Source: an uncultured Hyphomicrobiaceae bacterium (GTDB lineage: Bacteria; Pseudomonadota; Alphaproteobacteria; Rhizobiales; Hyphomicrobiaceae). From it: 34,221 nucleotides of DNA. Positions 23,939 through 34,221 of this stretch are shown piece by piece; position 1 is the stretch's first letter; each line of letters opens with the position of its first letter. The translations under genes were made by a program, and so were the position numbers. Location: NCBI GenBank assembly GCA_937873575.1, contig CALMPK010000393.1, positions 1 to 34,221 of the forward strand. Reading direction: 5' to 3'. A model generated the notes under the pieces. It worked only from the letters and a program-made list of their open reading frames with translations. It ran no database searches and was not told the origin of the DNA.

Positions 23939-24424
23939 GCCGTGAAGATGGCGCACGCCCGCCGCGTGTCAAGAGTCAAGCCCGCCTCGCTTCGGCATTT
24001 CAATCGGCCAGAAGTCACCCCACGCTGGCCGCATGCATCCGGGGCAAGCGTTAGGTTCGAGCGAAATCTAGTTCAGTCGGAGTTTTGGTTCCATGTGTTC
24101 GATCCTGGTCGCGTTAGGCCTGTTGGTCTCGGGTCTCTCGTCCAGCGCGAATGCCGCGGCATCCTCCACCAGATTTTGCTGCGGGTCGGGAACCCGACGC
24201 TCTGGGCGCGGCCCTGAATAGAAGCGCGTCAGCCCCGACCGACCGAACATTTATCGGCGTCGACCGCATGGCATCCCCCGCTACGGGTGCGTGACAATGT
24301 TCGGGAGCACGGACCGCCCCGGCAGGGTTCCCCGAGGCGGCACATCGCGGTCCACGGCTCACGCGCCGCCTGCGTGGCGGCCGATTTGGAAGCGCGTCGC
24401 ACGACGGTGTGGGCCGGCCGCCAG
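23939..24424. other. 486-base gap containing a candidate mini-gene
   Basis: This gap lies between the SixA-like gene and the phytase-like gene. The only credible coding content is a 42-residue exported peptide on the plus strand (24093-24221). Minus-strand frames here are Arg-rich and not protein-like. No terminator or operator is obvious. Confidence 0.45.
24093..24221 (+). CDS. Putative 42-residue exported peptide
   Basis: A short frame starts at ATG 24093 and ends in TAG at 24219-24221. Its first 22 residues read as a Sec signal peptide: MCSILVALGLLVSGLSSSANAA. The mature part is short, basic and contains CC (STRFCCGSGTRRSGRGPE). CGGAG lies about 11 bases before the start, an imperfect but usable spacing. 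I know no family for it. Such Cys-plus-Gly tail peptides occur widely in alphaproteobacteria, but this could also be a chance frame. Confidence 0.35.
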   Translation: MCSILVALGLLVSGLSSSANAAASSTRFCCGSGTRRSGRGPE

Positions 24425-25420
24425 CTACTTCGCGCCGAATACGGCTTGCGACTTGCCGAGCCGCAGCAGGATCGTCGGATGGCCCGGCTCGGTGTCGTTG
24501 TCGGTCAGCGCGTAGACTTCGCCATCGGCCGCGATGGTCAGGCCCTCGATCTCTTTCTCGATCTTGCGTCCGGCATCGAGGAACAGCGGCACCAGATCGA
24601 CGGCGACGCGCTTCTTGATGAGCGGCGGGTCGCCGTCAGGCGGGGCTCCCGCAATCGCGCCGAGATCGAACACCGTCACCCACTTGATCGCCGACCTCTT
24701 GCCGCGTCCGTCGCGCTCGATGGCGGCGAAGCGCCCGCCGTCGATGTGCGCCAGCTCGCTCAGGCCGGTCGTGTCGGTATCGTCCTTGATGAGATCGAGA
24801 GGATAGTGCCAGAAGCGCCACTCGCCGGTTGCGGTATCGACGGCCGCGATCCGCGTCAGGTCGTCGGGGTCGCCGTCGATCGGCCGCTGGATCGACGTGT
24901 AGACGACGCCACCGCCGTTGGCTCCGGGAACATAGGCGACGCCCTCGAATCCGCTCTTGGTCATGCGCGGCGAAATCGCTGGCGGCAGCACGAGCGCCCG
25001 CAGGACATGCCCTTCGGCGTCGACCTCGATCAGCCGGTTCGCCGGCCTGTCGTAATCGTGGCCCTCCGACGCGATCCAGAAGCCGCCGTCGGGTTTGGCC
25101 GTGATCCCCTCGGTGTCGAGCTCGATCGCGAGCGGCCCCGTGAGCGGGATCTGGCGGACGACGCGGGCGCCACCACCCGAGACGTCGATCTCGAGAATGC
25201 GCGAGGGCGGGGAATCCTTGTCCGGCACGGCGAACAGCCGGTTGGGATCGGTCGGATGCGAGGTAAGCCCCGAGAGCGAGCCCCAGGCGGGGCCCTCTCC
25301 GGGCGCGATCTCTACCAGCGTGCCATGCAGCGGCTGGCGCTCCGGCGCCTCTCCGCCGAGCCCGAACAGGCCGGCGATCCAGCCGATGACGACCGAGATG
25401 GGATTGGAGCTTGACGACAT
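24425..25420 (-). CDS. Phytase-like (esterase-like activity) beta-propeller protein
   Basis: This 331-residue protein fits the phytase-like/esterase-like family (PF13449 type): GLTSHPTDPNRLFAVPDKDS, IELDTEGITAKPDGGFWIAS, SGFEGVAYVPG, and EIEGLTIAADGEVYALTDND. These DTEGI/FEGVA/EGLT repeats with acidic loops are the family's calcium-phosphate-type blades. There is a short hydrophobic N-terminal segment (ISVVIGWIAGLFGLGG) but no clean signal cleavage site, so the location is unclear. Phosphatase or esterase activity is a family inference. It lies between trpE and the SixA-like gene. Confidence 0.8.
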   Translation of the reverse strand: MSSSSNPISVVIGWIAGLFGLGGEAPERQPLHGTLVEIAPGEGPAWGSLSGLTSHPTDPNRLFAVPDKDSPPSRILEIDVSGGGARVVRQIPLTGPLAIELDTEGITAKPDGGFWIASEGHDYDRPANRLIEVDAEGHVLRALVLPPAISPRMTKSGFEGVAYVPGANGGGVVYTSIQRPIDGDPDDLTRIAAVDTATGEWRFWHYPLDLIKDDTDTTGLSELAHIDGGRFAAIERDGRGKRSAIKWVTVFDLGAIAGAPPDGDPPLIKKRVAVDLVPLFLDAGRKIEKEIEGLTIAADGEVYALTDNDTEPGHPTILLRLGKSQAVFGAK

Positions 25421-25581
25421 TGGGACGCCTCGCGCGAACGGGACCGCGGGGACCCGGCGCCTTGCCGCCCCGCATCGCCGAGCTTAACGCGCGCGAAGCA
25501 GAATGTATCCATCGCACGTGGACGAGGGCCGGGTCCGTGCTTCACGCAGCGCGACGAAGCGCCTGGAGACGGGCCCGCCGC

Positions 25582-27150
25582 TCAGCCCCACTGCCCCTTG
25601 TTACCGGAGCGCTGCGGCTTGGCGCCCGTGGCGAAGCGAACCGCTTCGTCGGCGGCACGCACGACGGCCTTGGCCTTGTTGATGCACTCCTGCTGCTCGT
25701 TCTCGGGAACCGAGTCGTAGACGACACCGGCACCCGACTGCACGTGCAGCTTGCCATCCTTGACCAGAGCGGTACGCAGCACGATGCAGGTGTCCATCTC
25801 GCCGTCCGCGCCGAAATAGCCGACGCAGCCCGCATAGGGCCCGCGCTTCGATTTCTCCAGCTCGTCGATGATCTCCATGGCGCGCACCTTGGGGGCGCCC
25901 GAGACGGTGCCGGCCGGGAAGCCCGCCATCAGCGCATCGACCGCATCGCAGTTCGACGAAAGGCGCCCGACCACGTTCGAGACGATGTGCATGACGTGAC
26001 TGTAACGCTCGATCGTGTTCTTGGCGGTCACGCGCACGCTGCCGATCTCTGCGACGCGGCCGACGTCGTTGCGGCCGAGATCGAGCAGCATGAGGTGCTC
26101 GGCAAGCTCCTTCGGGTCGCGCAGCAGCGCCTCCGAGAGCATCCGGTCCTCTTCCTCGCTCGCACCGCGCCGCGTGGTGCCGGCGATCGGGCGGATTGTC
26201 ACTTCGCCCTGGCGCACCCGAACCAGGATCTCCGGGCTCGAACCGACCAGCGCGAAGTCGCCGAAGTCGAGGTGGTAGAGGAAGGGCGACGGATTGATCC
26301 GGCGCAGCGCGCGGTAGAGCGCGAAGGGTGGCAGCTCGAAAGGCGCGGTGAAGCGCTGCGAGAGCACGACCTGGAAGATGTCGCCAGCCTTGATGTACTC
26401 GCGCGCCCGCGCCACCATGTCGTGATACTCGGAGGGGCGCGTGTTCGACTGGGGCTCGTGCAGCTCGATCGAGGCGGCGACCGGTTGCTTGTCGTGATGC
26501 TGCGGCTTGTCGAGCGCCGCGACCACGGCACCGAGACGCTCGAGCGCCTGCGCGTAGGCAACTTTCGCGGTGACGCCTTTCACGGGACGAACCGGCGTCA
26601 CCAGCGTCATCTCGTCCTTCACCGAATCGAAGATCGCCATCAGCGTCGGCCGCACCAGGATAGCGTCGGGAACGCCGAGCTGATCGGGCGGCGTGTTCGG
26701 CAGCCGCTCGATCAGGCGGATGGTGTCATAGCCCATGTAGCCGAAGACACCTGCGGCCATCGGCGGCAGCCCGCCGTCGAGCTCGATGCGGCTTTCCGCG
26801 AGCAGCTCGCGCAGTGAGATGAGGGCAGGTCGCTCGTCGCGAACGAAGGTACCGCCAGTCAGCGCCTCGCGGTTGATCTCCGCCGTCTCACCGGTCGCGC
26901 GCCAGATGAGGTCCGGTTTCATGCCGATGATCGAGTAGCGCCCGCGCGTCGCTCCACCCTCGACCGACTCGAGCAGGAACGCCGGCGCCTGCCCCGCGGC
27001 GATCTTGAGATAGGCGGAGACCGGCGTCTCGAGATCGGCGACGAGCCGGGTCGAGCCGGCTTGCGGCTTGCCGGGCCTGTAGCGGGCGGCGAACTCGTCC
27101 GGCGGAGGTGCCGCCTCCAGGTCGGGGGCGGCGGTTTGCGGCTTGCTCAC
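25582..27150 (-). CDS. trpE: Anthranilate synthase component I
   Basis: TrpE makes anthranilate from chorismate with ammonia from TrpG. This 522-residue protein has the chorismate-binding family's C-terminal motifs DIFQVVLSQRF, FALVGSSPEILVRVRQ, RPIAGTTRRGA, HLMLLDLGRNDVGRV, FPAGTVSGAPKVRAMEII and SGAGVVYDSVPENEQQE. Its N-terminus carries the feedback-type LLESVEGG element (LES), consistent with tryptophan inhibition. The start is GTG at 27150 with AAGG eight bases before it. It is downstream of ppiD on the same strand (131 bases). I looked for a trp attenuator in that gap and found no leader peptide with tandem Trp codons. Confidence 0.96.
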   Translation of the reverse strand: MSKPQTAAPDLEAAPPPDEFAARYRPGKPQAGSTRLVADLETPVSAYLKIAAGQAPAFLLESVEGGATRGRYSIIGMKPDLIWRATGETAEINREALTGGTFVRDERPALISLRELLAESRIELDGGLPPMAAGVFGYMGYDTIRLIERLPNTPPDQLGVPDAILVRPTLMAIFDSVKDEMTLVTPVRPVKGVTAKVAYAQALERLGAVVAALDKPQHHDKQPVAASIELHEPQSNTRPSEYHDMVARAREYIKAGDIFQVVLSQRFTAPFELPPFALYRALRRINPSPFLYHLDFGDFALVGSSPEILVRVRQGEVTIRPIAGTTRRGASEEEDRMLSEALLRDPKELAEHLMLLDLGRNDVGRVAEIGSVRVTAKNTIERYSHVMHIVSNVVGRLSSNCDAVDALMAGFPAGTVSGAPKVRAMEIIDELEKSKRGPYAGCVGYFGADGEMDTCIVLRTALVKDGKLHVQSGAGVVYDSVPENEQQECINKAKAVVRAADEAVRFATGAKPQRSGNKGQWG

Positions 27151-27281
27151 GGGTCTACCTTGCAGTCTCGGAAACGTGGGAGCGCGGCTCTATGAGATGC
27201 GCGGACTGGGGGGGCGCTGACCCCGGGGCACATAGACCGGGAGCACGCGGACCGGAGTGCCGGCCGGGGAAGGCCGACACC

Positions 27282-29174
27282 CTATTGCGTGGTGCCACCG
27301 GTCAAGCGATCGAGCGCCGCGCGGTCGATGTGCACGCCGAGACGCGCTTCGAGGCCCGCGACATAGGTCGAGATGATGTCGTTCTCCATCTCGCCGCCGA
27401 TCTCCTTGGCGAGCTTGTCACGCTGCTCCTTGGTCGCCTCCGGCGCCGGCACGATGTCGTCGACGCGGAACACGGTGCGCGATTGTTGGTCGGGGCTGTC
27501 GGACGAGCTTGCGCCACCCTTCAAGAGCGCGAACGCCTGCGCGACCGCCGGCCGCGACAACCCTTGCGGCGTCGTCACGCGCGTGATCGGCTGCAGCGTC
27601 TCGACGTTGCCGCCGGCCTCGGTCGCGACCGCCGCCAGCGCCTCGCCGCCGCGCACGCGCGCCACCATCTTGTCGGCTGCCTCGCGGAGCTGGCGGGCGC
27701 GCTCATCCTTCTCGTAAAGCTTGGCCACCGCGTCCTTCACCGCATCGAACGCCTTCTGCTGCGGCGCGGCGACCGACAGGGCATCGATCCAGGCATAGCC
27801 GCCGTCGGGCAGCGCCACCGGCTCCTGCTCGACACCGACTTGCGCCTCGAAGCCGCCCGCGATGATGAGATCGGCATTGGGCAGATCGAGCGCGGTCTTG
27901 CCGTCGCTGGTCTTGTTAGTGCGGTCGGTTTCGGAGACCTCGGCGAATGTCAGGCCCAGCGCCTCGGCGATCTCTTTCAGAGTCTTGCCGCCGGAACGGC
28001 CATCGTCGACCTCGTCGTGCAGCTTGTGCGCCTCGACCTGCGCTTTTTCAGCGGCGATCTTCTCGTGCACCTTGTCCTTGACGTCGGCGAGCGTCTTGGT
28101 GGTGCCCGGCTCGATCGCGGTCACGCGCAGCAGCACGGTGGCGAAGCGGCCCTGCACGGGGTCCGAGACGGCGTCCTTGCCCAACCCGAAAGCGACGTCG
28201 GCGATCTTGGGATCGATGATCTGCGAGCGGGTCAGCACGCCGAGATCGATGTCGCTCTCCTTGGCGCCTGCGTCCTTGGCGGCATCGACGAAGCTCTTGC
28301 CCTGACGGATCGCCGTGCTGGCGGCCTCGGCGGCGGCCATGTCCTTGAACGCGACCTGCTGTATGCGGCGGCGCTCCGGAGTGTCGTACGTGGCACGCTC
28401 CGCCTCGTAGACGGACTTGATCTCATCGTCGCTGATGGCGACACGCTTCTTGAGATCATCGATCGACAGCACCAGAACGGCGAGCTTGCGCAGAGCAGGC
28501 GTGACGAACTCGGACTTGTTTGCGTCGTAGACGGCCTTGAGCTTCGCCTCGTCGGCGGCCGCGACTTTGACCACCTTGTCAGGATCGATGCGGAAGAAGG
28601 AGATGACGCGCTTCTCCTCGCGATAGGCGTGAATGACATCGATAAGCGGGGCCGGCGCGGCGATGCCGGCGACGATGGAGCTGGTGAGCTGGCGGCGCAG
28701 CTCTTCCTTGCGGCGCAGCTCGAAGAAGCCACGCTCGGACAGCTCGAGCTGGTCCATGATGCTCTGCACCACCTGGCGCGAGTACTTGCCGTCCGTGCCG
28801 AAGAACGACGGATCGGTCTTCAGTCCCTCGATCAGCTCGTCAGTGGAGAGCGCGAGGCCGAGCTTGCCGACATGGCTGTCGACCGCCGCGGAGCCGACGA
28901 GACGCTGCATGACGCGCTGGTCGAGACCGAAGGCGCGCGCCTGCTCGGTGGTGATGCGCTGGCCCGCCTGGCGGGAGATGGCGCTCAGCTCTTGCGAAAA
29001 GGCGCGCTGGAAATCGGCGGGCGAGATCTCGCTGTCACCCACGGTCGCGAGGCTGGTGCGACCGCGGCCGGTGAAGACGTCGGCGACGCCCCAGACGGCG
29101 AAGCTCAGAATCAGGATGGCAAAGAGAAATTTGGCTACCCATCCCTGGGCACCGCGTCGCATCGCGTCAAGCAT
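27282..29174 (-). CDS. ppiD: Periplasmic folding chaperone/peptidyl-prolyl isomerase PpiD
   Basis: PpiD is an inner-membrane-anchored SurA/parvulin-family chaperone that aids outer-membrane and periplasmic protein folding. The 630-residue protein has a cytoplasmic start ([15 protein letters not shown]), one membrane helix (~residues 15-33, [19 protein letters not shown]), SurA_N-type helices up to ~220, and then a parvulin-like segment in the middle (e.g. [36 protein letters not shown]). The C-terminal part ends in [21 protein letters not shown]. The open frame continues to 29897, but the first plausible start is ATG at 29174. It is upstream of trpE and divergent from tpiA. Confidence 0.92.
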   Translation of the reverse strand: MLDAMRRGAQGWVAKFLFAILILSFAVWGVADVFTGRGRTSLATVGDSEISPADFQRAFSQELSAISRQAGQRITTEQARAFGLDQRVMQRLVGSAAVDSHVGKLGLALSTDELIEGLKTDPSFFGTDGKYSRQVVQSIMDQLELSERGFFELRRKEELRRQLTSSIVAGIAAPAPLIDVIHAYREEKRVISFFRIDPDKVVKVAAADEAKLKAVYDANKSEFVTPALRKLAVLVLSIDDLKKRVAISDDEIKSVYEAERATYDTPERRRIQQVAFKDMAAAEAASTAIRQGKSFVDAAKDAGAKESDIDLGVLTRSQIIDPKIADVAFGLGKDAVSDPVQGRFATVLLRVTAIEPGTTKTLADVKDKVHEKIAAEKAQVEAHKLHDEVDDGRSGGKTLKEIAEALGLTFAEVSETDRTNKTSDGKTALDLPNADLIIAGGFEAQVGVEQEPVALPDGGYAWIDALSVAAPQQKAFDAVKDAVAKLYEKDERARQLREAADKMVARVRGGEALAAVATEAGGNVETLQPITRVTTPQGLSRPAVAQAFALLKGGASSSDSPDQQSRTVFRVDDIVPAPEATKEQRDKLAKEIGGEMENDIISTYVAGLEARLGVHIDRAALDRLTGGTTQ

Positions 29175-29625
29175 CGGGAACAGTCTTCCGTTGTTGCGGG
29201 CCCGCGCCGCGCAGGCGGCGCCAAGCCCTTCTCTCTTCTGGATACGGGGGAAACGAGAACTCGACCGGCTCGCGCGATCCTGTATCGCGCCGGGACCGGC
29301 GCCGCTCCAATTCGCCGCATCACCTCGTCGTCGAAACCCCGTGCTCAGAGGGTCTCGGCGTGTGCTATGTAGCGCATATGAAGCGCAGGCGGAGTGGGAA
29401 AGCAAGCGCGGCGGCACGCCGTGCCGAAGCCGTCCGGCGGGGCTCGGCCAAGTCGAGCGGTCGCGTGCGGCGCTCGTCCAGGGCCACCGTGGCGGGCGCG
29501 TTCTCCAGCCAGACAGCCTCGCCCCCGCGCGCCCGGCGCCAGCCGGCAGCAGACTCGCCCATCCGTCTCCCGCAGATCGTTTTCCGAGCCCAAAGCCCCG
29601 AGCCCAAAATAGGAGCCCGCCGCGC
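29175..29625. other. Divergent region between ppiD and tpiA
   Basis: The 451 bases should carry both promoters. One Arg/Ser-rich plus-strand frame (29360-29629) reaches the tpiA start with an ATGA overlap but has no protein character. AGGAG lies about 11 bases before the tpiA start. No terminator is seen. Confidence 0.45.
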
Positions 29626-30396
29626 ATGAGCGACACCACGCCCCCGATCCGCCCTCTCGTCGCCGGCAACTGGAAGATGCACGGCCTCAAGGCCGCGCTC
29701 CAGGAAGCGCTCGCGGTCAAGGAGAAGATCTCAGGCGACGCGGGTGTTCCGGCCGACGTGATGATCTGCCCGCCGGCAACGTTGCTGATGGTGCTCGGCG
29801 AGCTTGGAGCGGGTAGCCGCCTGTTGCTCGGCGGCCAGGACTGCCACACCGGCGTCAGTGGTGCCCACACTGGTGACGTCTCGCCCGAGATGCTCAAGGA
29901 TGCGGGCGCGACGGCAGTGATCGTCGGGCATTCCGAGCGGCGCGCCGATCACGGCGAAACGGACGCAGCGGTCCGTGCCAAGGCGTCGGCCGCCTACCGT
30001 GCAGGGCTCGTCGCCATCGTCTGCATCGGCGAGACGGCCGGCCAGCGCGCCGCGGGCCTCACCCTCGACGTGGTGAAGCGCCAGCTCGAGAAATCTCTCC
30101 CCGACGCCGCCACCGCCGCCAACACGGTCATTGCCTACGAGCCGGTCTGGGCGATCGGCACCGGGCTCACCGCAACGCCGGGCGACGTGGCCGAGGTCCA
30201 TGCGGTGATCCGCGCCGCGCTCGTCGCCCGCTTCGGAGCCGAGGGTGCGGCGATGCGCATTCTCTACGGCGGATCGGTGAAGCCGGACAACGCCGCCGAG
30301 TTGATGGCCGTCGCCAACGTGAACGGGGCGCTGGTCGGCGGCGCCAGCCTCAAAGCGAACGACTTCTTGAGGATTGTTCAAGCCTATTCGGCGTAG
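29626..30396 (+). CDS. tpiA: Triosephosphate isomerase
   Basis: This 256-residue TIM-barrel enzyme interconverts glyceraldehyde-3-phosphate and dihydroxyacetone phosphate. Catalytic residues are visible: Asn15 and Lys17 in NWKMHG, His102 in VIVGHSERR and Glu172 in [22 protein letters not shown] is the phosphate-binding loop, and GALVGGASL completes the barrel. The open frame runs far upstream, but the ATG at 29626 gives the usual family N-terminus and has AGGAG upstream. It is the first of tpiA - exported protein - secG - pyrG, a conserved gene order in Hyphomicrobiales. Confidence 0.96.
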   Translation: MSDTTPPIRPLVAGNWKMHGLKAALQEALAVKEKISGDAGVPADVMICPPATLLMVLGELGAGSRLLLGGQDCHTGVSGAHTGDVSPEMLKDAGATAVIVGHSERRADHGETDAAVRAKASAAYRAGLVAIVCIGETAGQRAAGLTLDVVKRQLEKSLPDAATAANTVIAYEPVWAIGTGLTATPGDVAEVHAVIRAALVARFGAEGAAMRILYGGSVKPDNAAELMAVANVNGALVGGASLKANDFLRIVQAYSA

Positions 30397-30564
30397 TTTA
30401 AGAGCGCTTGCGCGAGGCCCTGGTCCGACGGCTTTCCGAACTCGTCCCGGTGGTTGTTGCCGTGGCTGGCCGGAGTGGTCGGCATCGGGAACACGGCCGG
30501 GCGCGCGGGCGAACGACATTGATTGAGGGGAGGACTGGCGTGGGCGTCACGCCGGTCGGATGCG

Positions 30565-31188
30565 ATGCAGCGATGCGAAACGTTCCGCCGAGACGCTCAC
30601 CCGCGTGGCCGGCACGGGCGCCGGACCGGCTCGCCCACGGCCCTGCTCGCGGCGTCGCTGATCGTGCTCGCCGCAGCCCCGGCCACGTTGAACGCCGAGC
30701 CGCTGCCGCCGGAAGCCTGCGACGGCATGCGTCGTGAGCTCACCACCCTGGAGAGCGGAACCGCTGCCGCCAGCCTGGCGCGCGGGCCCGAGTGGGCCAA
30801 GACAAACCTTTCACCTGAGCAGATCGCCCTCGTTTCGCAACTGATCGCCCTGCGCGAGCAGGTCCTGTTCCGCTGCCGGCCGACGCTGATCGAAACCGAG
30901 ACACCGCCGGCTCCAATCGATCCGGAGAAAGTGCCGTTGCCGGAGCCGAATACCGTGTTGCGCGCGATCATCGCCGCCAATCCTCCGCCGCCGAGCGCTG
31001 AAACGGCGGCCCCCGCCAACGCCGCCAAGCCGGGAGCCTCGACCACAGCGGCCGAGCCGCCGGTGCCGCAGCGCCCAGCGCCGATGCCCGCAGCGCGCCA
31101 GTCGACGTCGGGACAGCCGGCCCAGGCCCATCCCCCGGCAGCGGCGGCCCTCAAGTCGGGCGAGCCGAAGCCCGTGGCGCGCCAGTAG
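30565..31188 (+). CDS. Exported Pro/Ala-rich hypothetical protein between tpiA and secG
   Basis: This protein of about 207 residues has a late signal-type hydrophobic stretch (ALLAASLIVLAAAPATLNA, ~residues 25-43) and then a domain with EACDGMRRELTTLESGTAAA, WAKTNLSPEQIALVSQLIAL and REQVLFRCRP. The two cysteines (ACDGM and FRCRP) may form a disulfide. After residue ~100 it is low-complexity Pro/Ala/Ser. No enzyme motif or known family is recognised. The start is uncertain: I took ATG 30565, while in-frame TTG at 30523 is possible. It sits between tpiA and secG, a place where Hyphomicrobiales often have a hypothetical exported protein. Confidence 0.6.
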   Translation: MQRCETFRRDAHPRGRHGRRTGSPTALLAASLIVLAAAPATLNAEPLPPEACDGMRRELTTLESGTAAASLARGPEWAKTNLSPEQIALVSQLIALREQVLFRCRPTLIETETPPAPIDPEKVPLPEPNTVLRAIIAANPPPPSAETAAPANAAKPGASTTAAEPPVPQRPAPMPAARQSTSGQPAQAHPPAAAALKSGEPKPVARQ

Positions 31189-31291
31189 CCCGTTACATCG
31201 CAAATCTGCCCTGCGGCAAACGCGGCCGGCCCGCCGCGGTGCTGGCCTTGTCACGATCAATCGTGTAAGACGCCGCGCGAAGCCTGTTCTG

Positions 31292-31320
31292 CGCGTCCGG
31301 CCGGTGTTTCTCCGGACGCG
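31292..31320 (+). other. Hairpin upstream of secG
   Basis: CGCGTCCGG (31292-31300) and CCGGACGCG (31312-31320) are perfect 9-bp inverted copies with an 11-nt loop. The hairpin starts 103 bases after the upstream gene's stop and ends 92 bases before the secG ATG. No T-run follows, so it may be a terminator or a leader stem. Confidence 0.5.
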
Positions 31321-31412
31321 TCGGCGTGCAGGCAACCGATGTTCGCGAATCCGCAGCCGGCCCCGGAGCCCCCGCTCCGTCGCGTGCCGGTGAACCAACC
31401 AGGACCGCACCC

Positions 31413-31805
31413 ATGGCCACCGTACTGCTCGTCATCCACCTTATGATCGCCGCCGGCCTCGTCGGCGTCGTGCTGTTGCAGCGCTCCGAGGGTGGCGCGC
31501 TCGGCATGGGCGGCGGTGGTGGCGGCGGCGGCGGCTTCCTCACCGGTCGCGGCACCGCGAACCTGCTGACGCGCACCACGGCCGCGCTCGCTGCGGGCTT
31601 CTTCTTCACGAGCCTGATGCTGACCATCCTGGCCAACCAGGGCACGGCGACTCGGTCGATCCTCGACACCGTCAATCAGCCCGCGCAGACGGCGCCCGGC
31701 ACCACCGCTCCGGCGTCCGCGCCGACGGGCGAGGCTCCGGCAGCTCCGCGCGGCGGCCTGCTCGACAAGCTGCAGGGCGGTCCCCAGGTTCCCCAGAACC
31801 GCTAA
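31413..31805 (+). CDS. secG: Preprotein translocase subunit SecG
   Basis: SecG is the accessory subunit of the SecYEG channel. This 130-residue protein has helix 1 (VLLVIHLMIAAGLVGVVLL, ~4-22), the conserved QRSEGGALGMGG loop with a run of nine glycines, FLTGRGTANLLTRTTA, helix 2 (AALAAGFFFTSLMLTILA, ~57-74) and a Pro/Ala-rich C-terminal tail typical of alphaproteobacteria. The frame is open to 31326, but the ATG at 31413 with AGGA nine bases upstream begins at the usual family N-terminus. It is followed, after 374 bases, by pyrG. Confidence 0.93.
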   Translation: MATVLLVIHLMIAAGLVGVVLLQRSEGGALGMGGGGGGGGGFLTGRGTANLLTRTTAALAAGFFFTSLMLTILANQGTATRSILDTVNQPAQTAPGTTAPASAPTGEAPAAPRGGLLDKLQGGPQVPQNR

Positions 31806-33808
<2,003 letters not shown>

Positions 33809-33842
33809 CTGGTCCCGTCAGCGGGGAGACACGGATCCGGCC

Positions 33843-34127
33843 ATGACCCTCACTCGCCTGATCTGCCTCGCCGGAGGGCTCGTCCTCATCGCGCCCGGTC
33901 TCTGCACGCTCTGGTACATGCTCGTGTCGGCGTGGGAGGTCCGCGGCACGGCGTCCGATCTGAAAGCTCTGGAGTTCCTGGCTCTGCCCTGGCTCGCCGG
34001 CCTCGGGGTGGGGGCATTGGGCGTCAAACTCGTCGCCGACGGCCTGCGCGCGCCTGGCGCCGGCCGGACCCACGACCCGGAAACCGGGCGACTCGGCCGA
34101 TGGGAGTCCGGCCCGGATCGGCCCTGA
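33843..34127 (+). CDS. Small hypothetical two-helix membrane protein
   Basis: The 94-residue protein has two hydrophobic helices (~6-28, LICLAGGLVLIAPGLCTLWYML; ~42-66, LEFLALPWLAGLGVGALGVKLVADGL) and a polar, basic C-terminal tail (GRTHDPETGRLGRWESGPDRP). No family is recognised. Its ATG lies 34 bases after pyrG; GGGGAGA is about 13 bases upstream and a weaker GGA closer in. Probably co-transcribed with pyrG, with unknown function. The last 94 bases of the window show only GC-rich sequence with no supported gene. Confidence 0.55.
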   Translation: MTLTRLICLAGGLVLIAPGLCTLWYMLVSAWEVRGTASDLKALEFLALPWLAGLGVGALGVKLVADGLRAPGAGRTHDPETGRLGRWESGPDRP

Positions 34128-34221
34128 GTCTTCTCGCGCCTGACCGCCATCCCGGCGGCGGACGGCGGCGGAGACGGGCTTCGACCCGGACCCCCTTATT
34201 GCTGTAGAAGACCGCCATGAC

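Noticed and set aside
24068..24250. A 60-codon minus-strand frame in the gap beside the phytase-like gene
   Set aside because: It is Arg/Pro-rich without motif and runs antisense to a more credible signal-peptide frame.
27151..27281. A trpE attenuator or leader peptide
   Set aside because: I looked for tandem Trp codons followed by alternative hairpins in the ppiD-trpE gap. Only weak GC stems are there, with no short leader frame.
29360..29629. A 89-codon frame ending in an ATGA overlap with tpiA
   Set aside because: It is almost wholly Arg/Ser/Ala with no domain, so the overlap is probably chance.

Overview
The window reads as a chromosomal segment of a high-GC alphaproteobacterium, most likely Hyphomicrobiales. 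The evidence is the GC-rich, strongly codon-biased reading frames, the core cluster ppiD / tpiA-secG-pyrG beside trp genes, a trpE that starts with GTG, a metal-type KdsA (Gram-negative lipopolysaccharide), a rpoE-chrR pair of the Rhodobacter type, and DctPQM transporters. I see no insertion sequence, CRISPR array, tRNA or rRNA. The first ~50 bases are G/C homopolymer runs that look like a poor sequence end.

Layout. 1-5.5 kb: the partial tRNA-dihydrouridine synthase dusA (minus), a small zinc-binding anti-sigma and its ECF sigma factor (minus) divergent from an exported catalase-like peroxidase, a secreted DUF995-like/SH3 protein and two very small membrane proteins. 5.5-12 kb: a possible decayed small gene, a crotonase-fold protein with altered catalytic positions, a gamma-glutamyltransferase-family hydrolase without a signal peptide, then a complete TRAP transporter (dctP, dctQ, dctM) with a sigma-54-like promoter candidate in front and a hairpin after dctP. 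12.2-16.6 kb (minus): soxA, soxX, soxB and ccdA, a thiosulfate-oxidation set with no soxYZ or soxCD in view. 17-19.1 kb: rpoE, chrR and a short-chain dehydrogenase, an apparent singlet-oxygen/peroxide stress operon.

19.1-34.2 kb is mostly housekeeping: kdsA; an exported M15-type peptidase; trpG-trpD-trpC with trpE about 2.3 kb upstream, separated by a SixA-like phosphatase and a phytase-like protein; the periplasmic folding factor ppiD divergent from tpiA; a Pro/Ala-rich exported protein; secG; pyrG; and a small membrane protein.

Themes that link genes are (1) two independent ECF sigma/zinc anti-sigma modules within 16 kb, both with apparent oxidative-stress partners; (2) periplasmic thiosulfate oxidation, with CcdA supplying reductant across the membrane; (3) uptake of a small organic acid by TRAP beside two possible catabolic enzymes; and (4) tryptophan synthesis from chorismate as far as indole-glycerol phosphate. 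No wholly new system is evident. The least ordinary items are the reduced sox set, the catalase-like protein with a changed distal residue, the GGT/crotonase/TRAP neighbourhood, the intercistronic hairpins and several tiny exported or membrane peptides.
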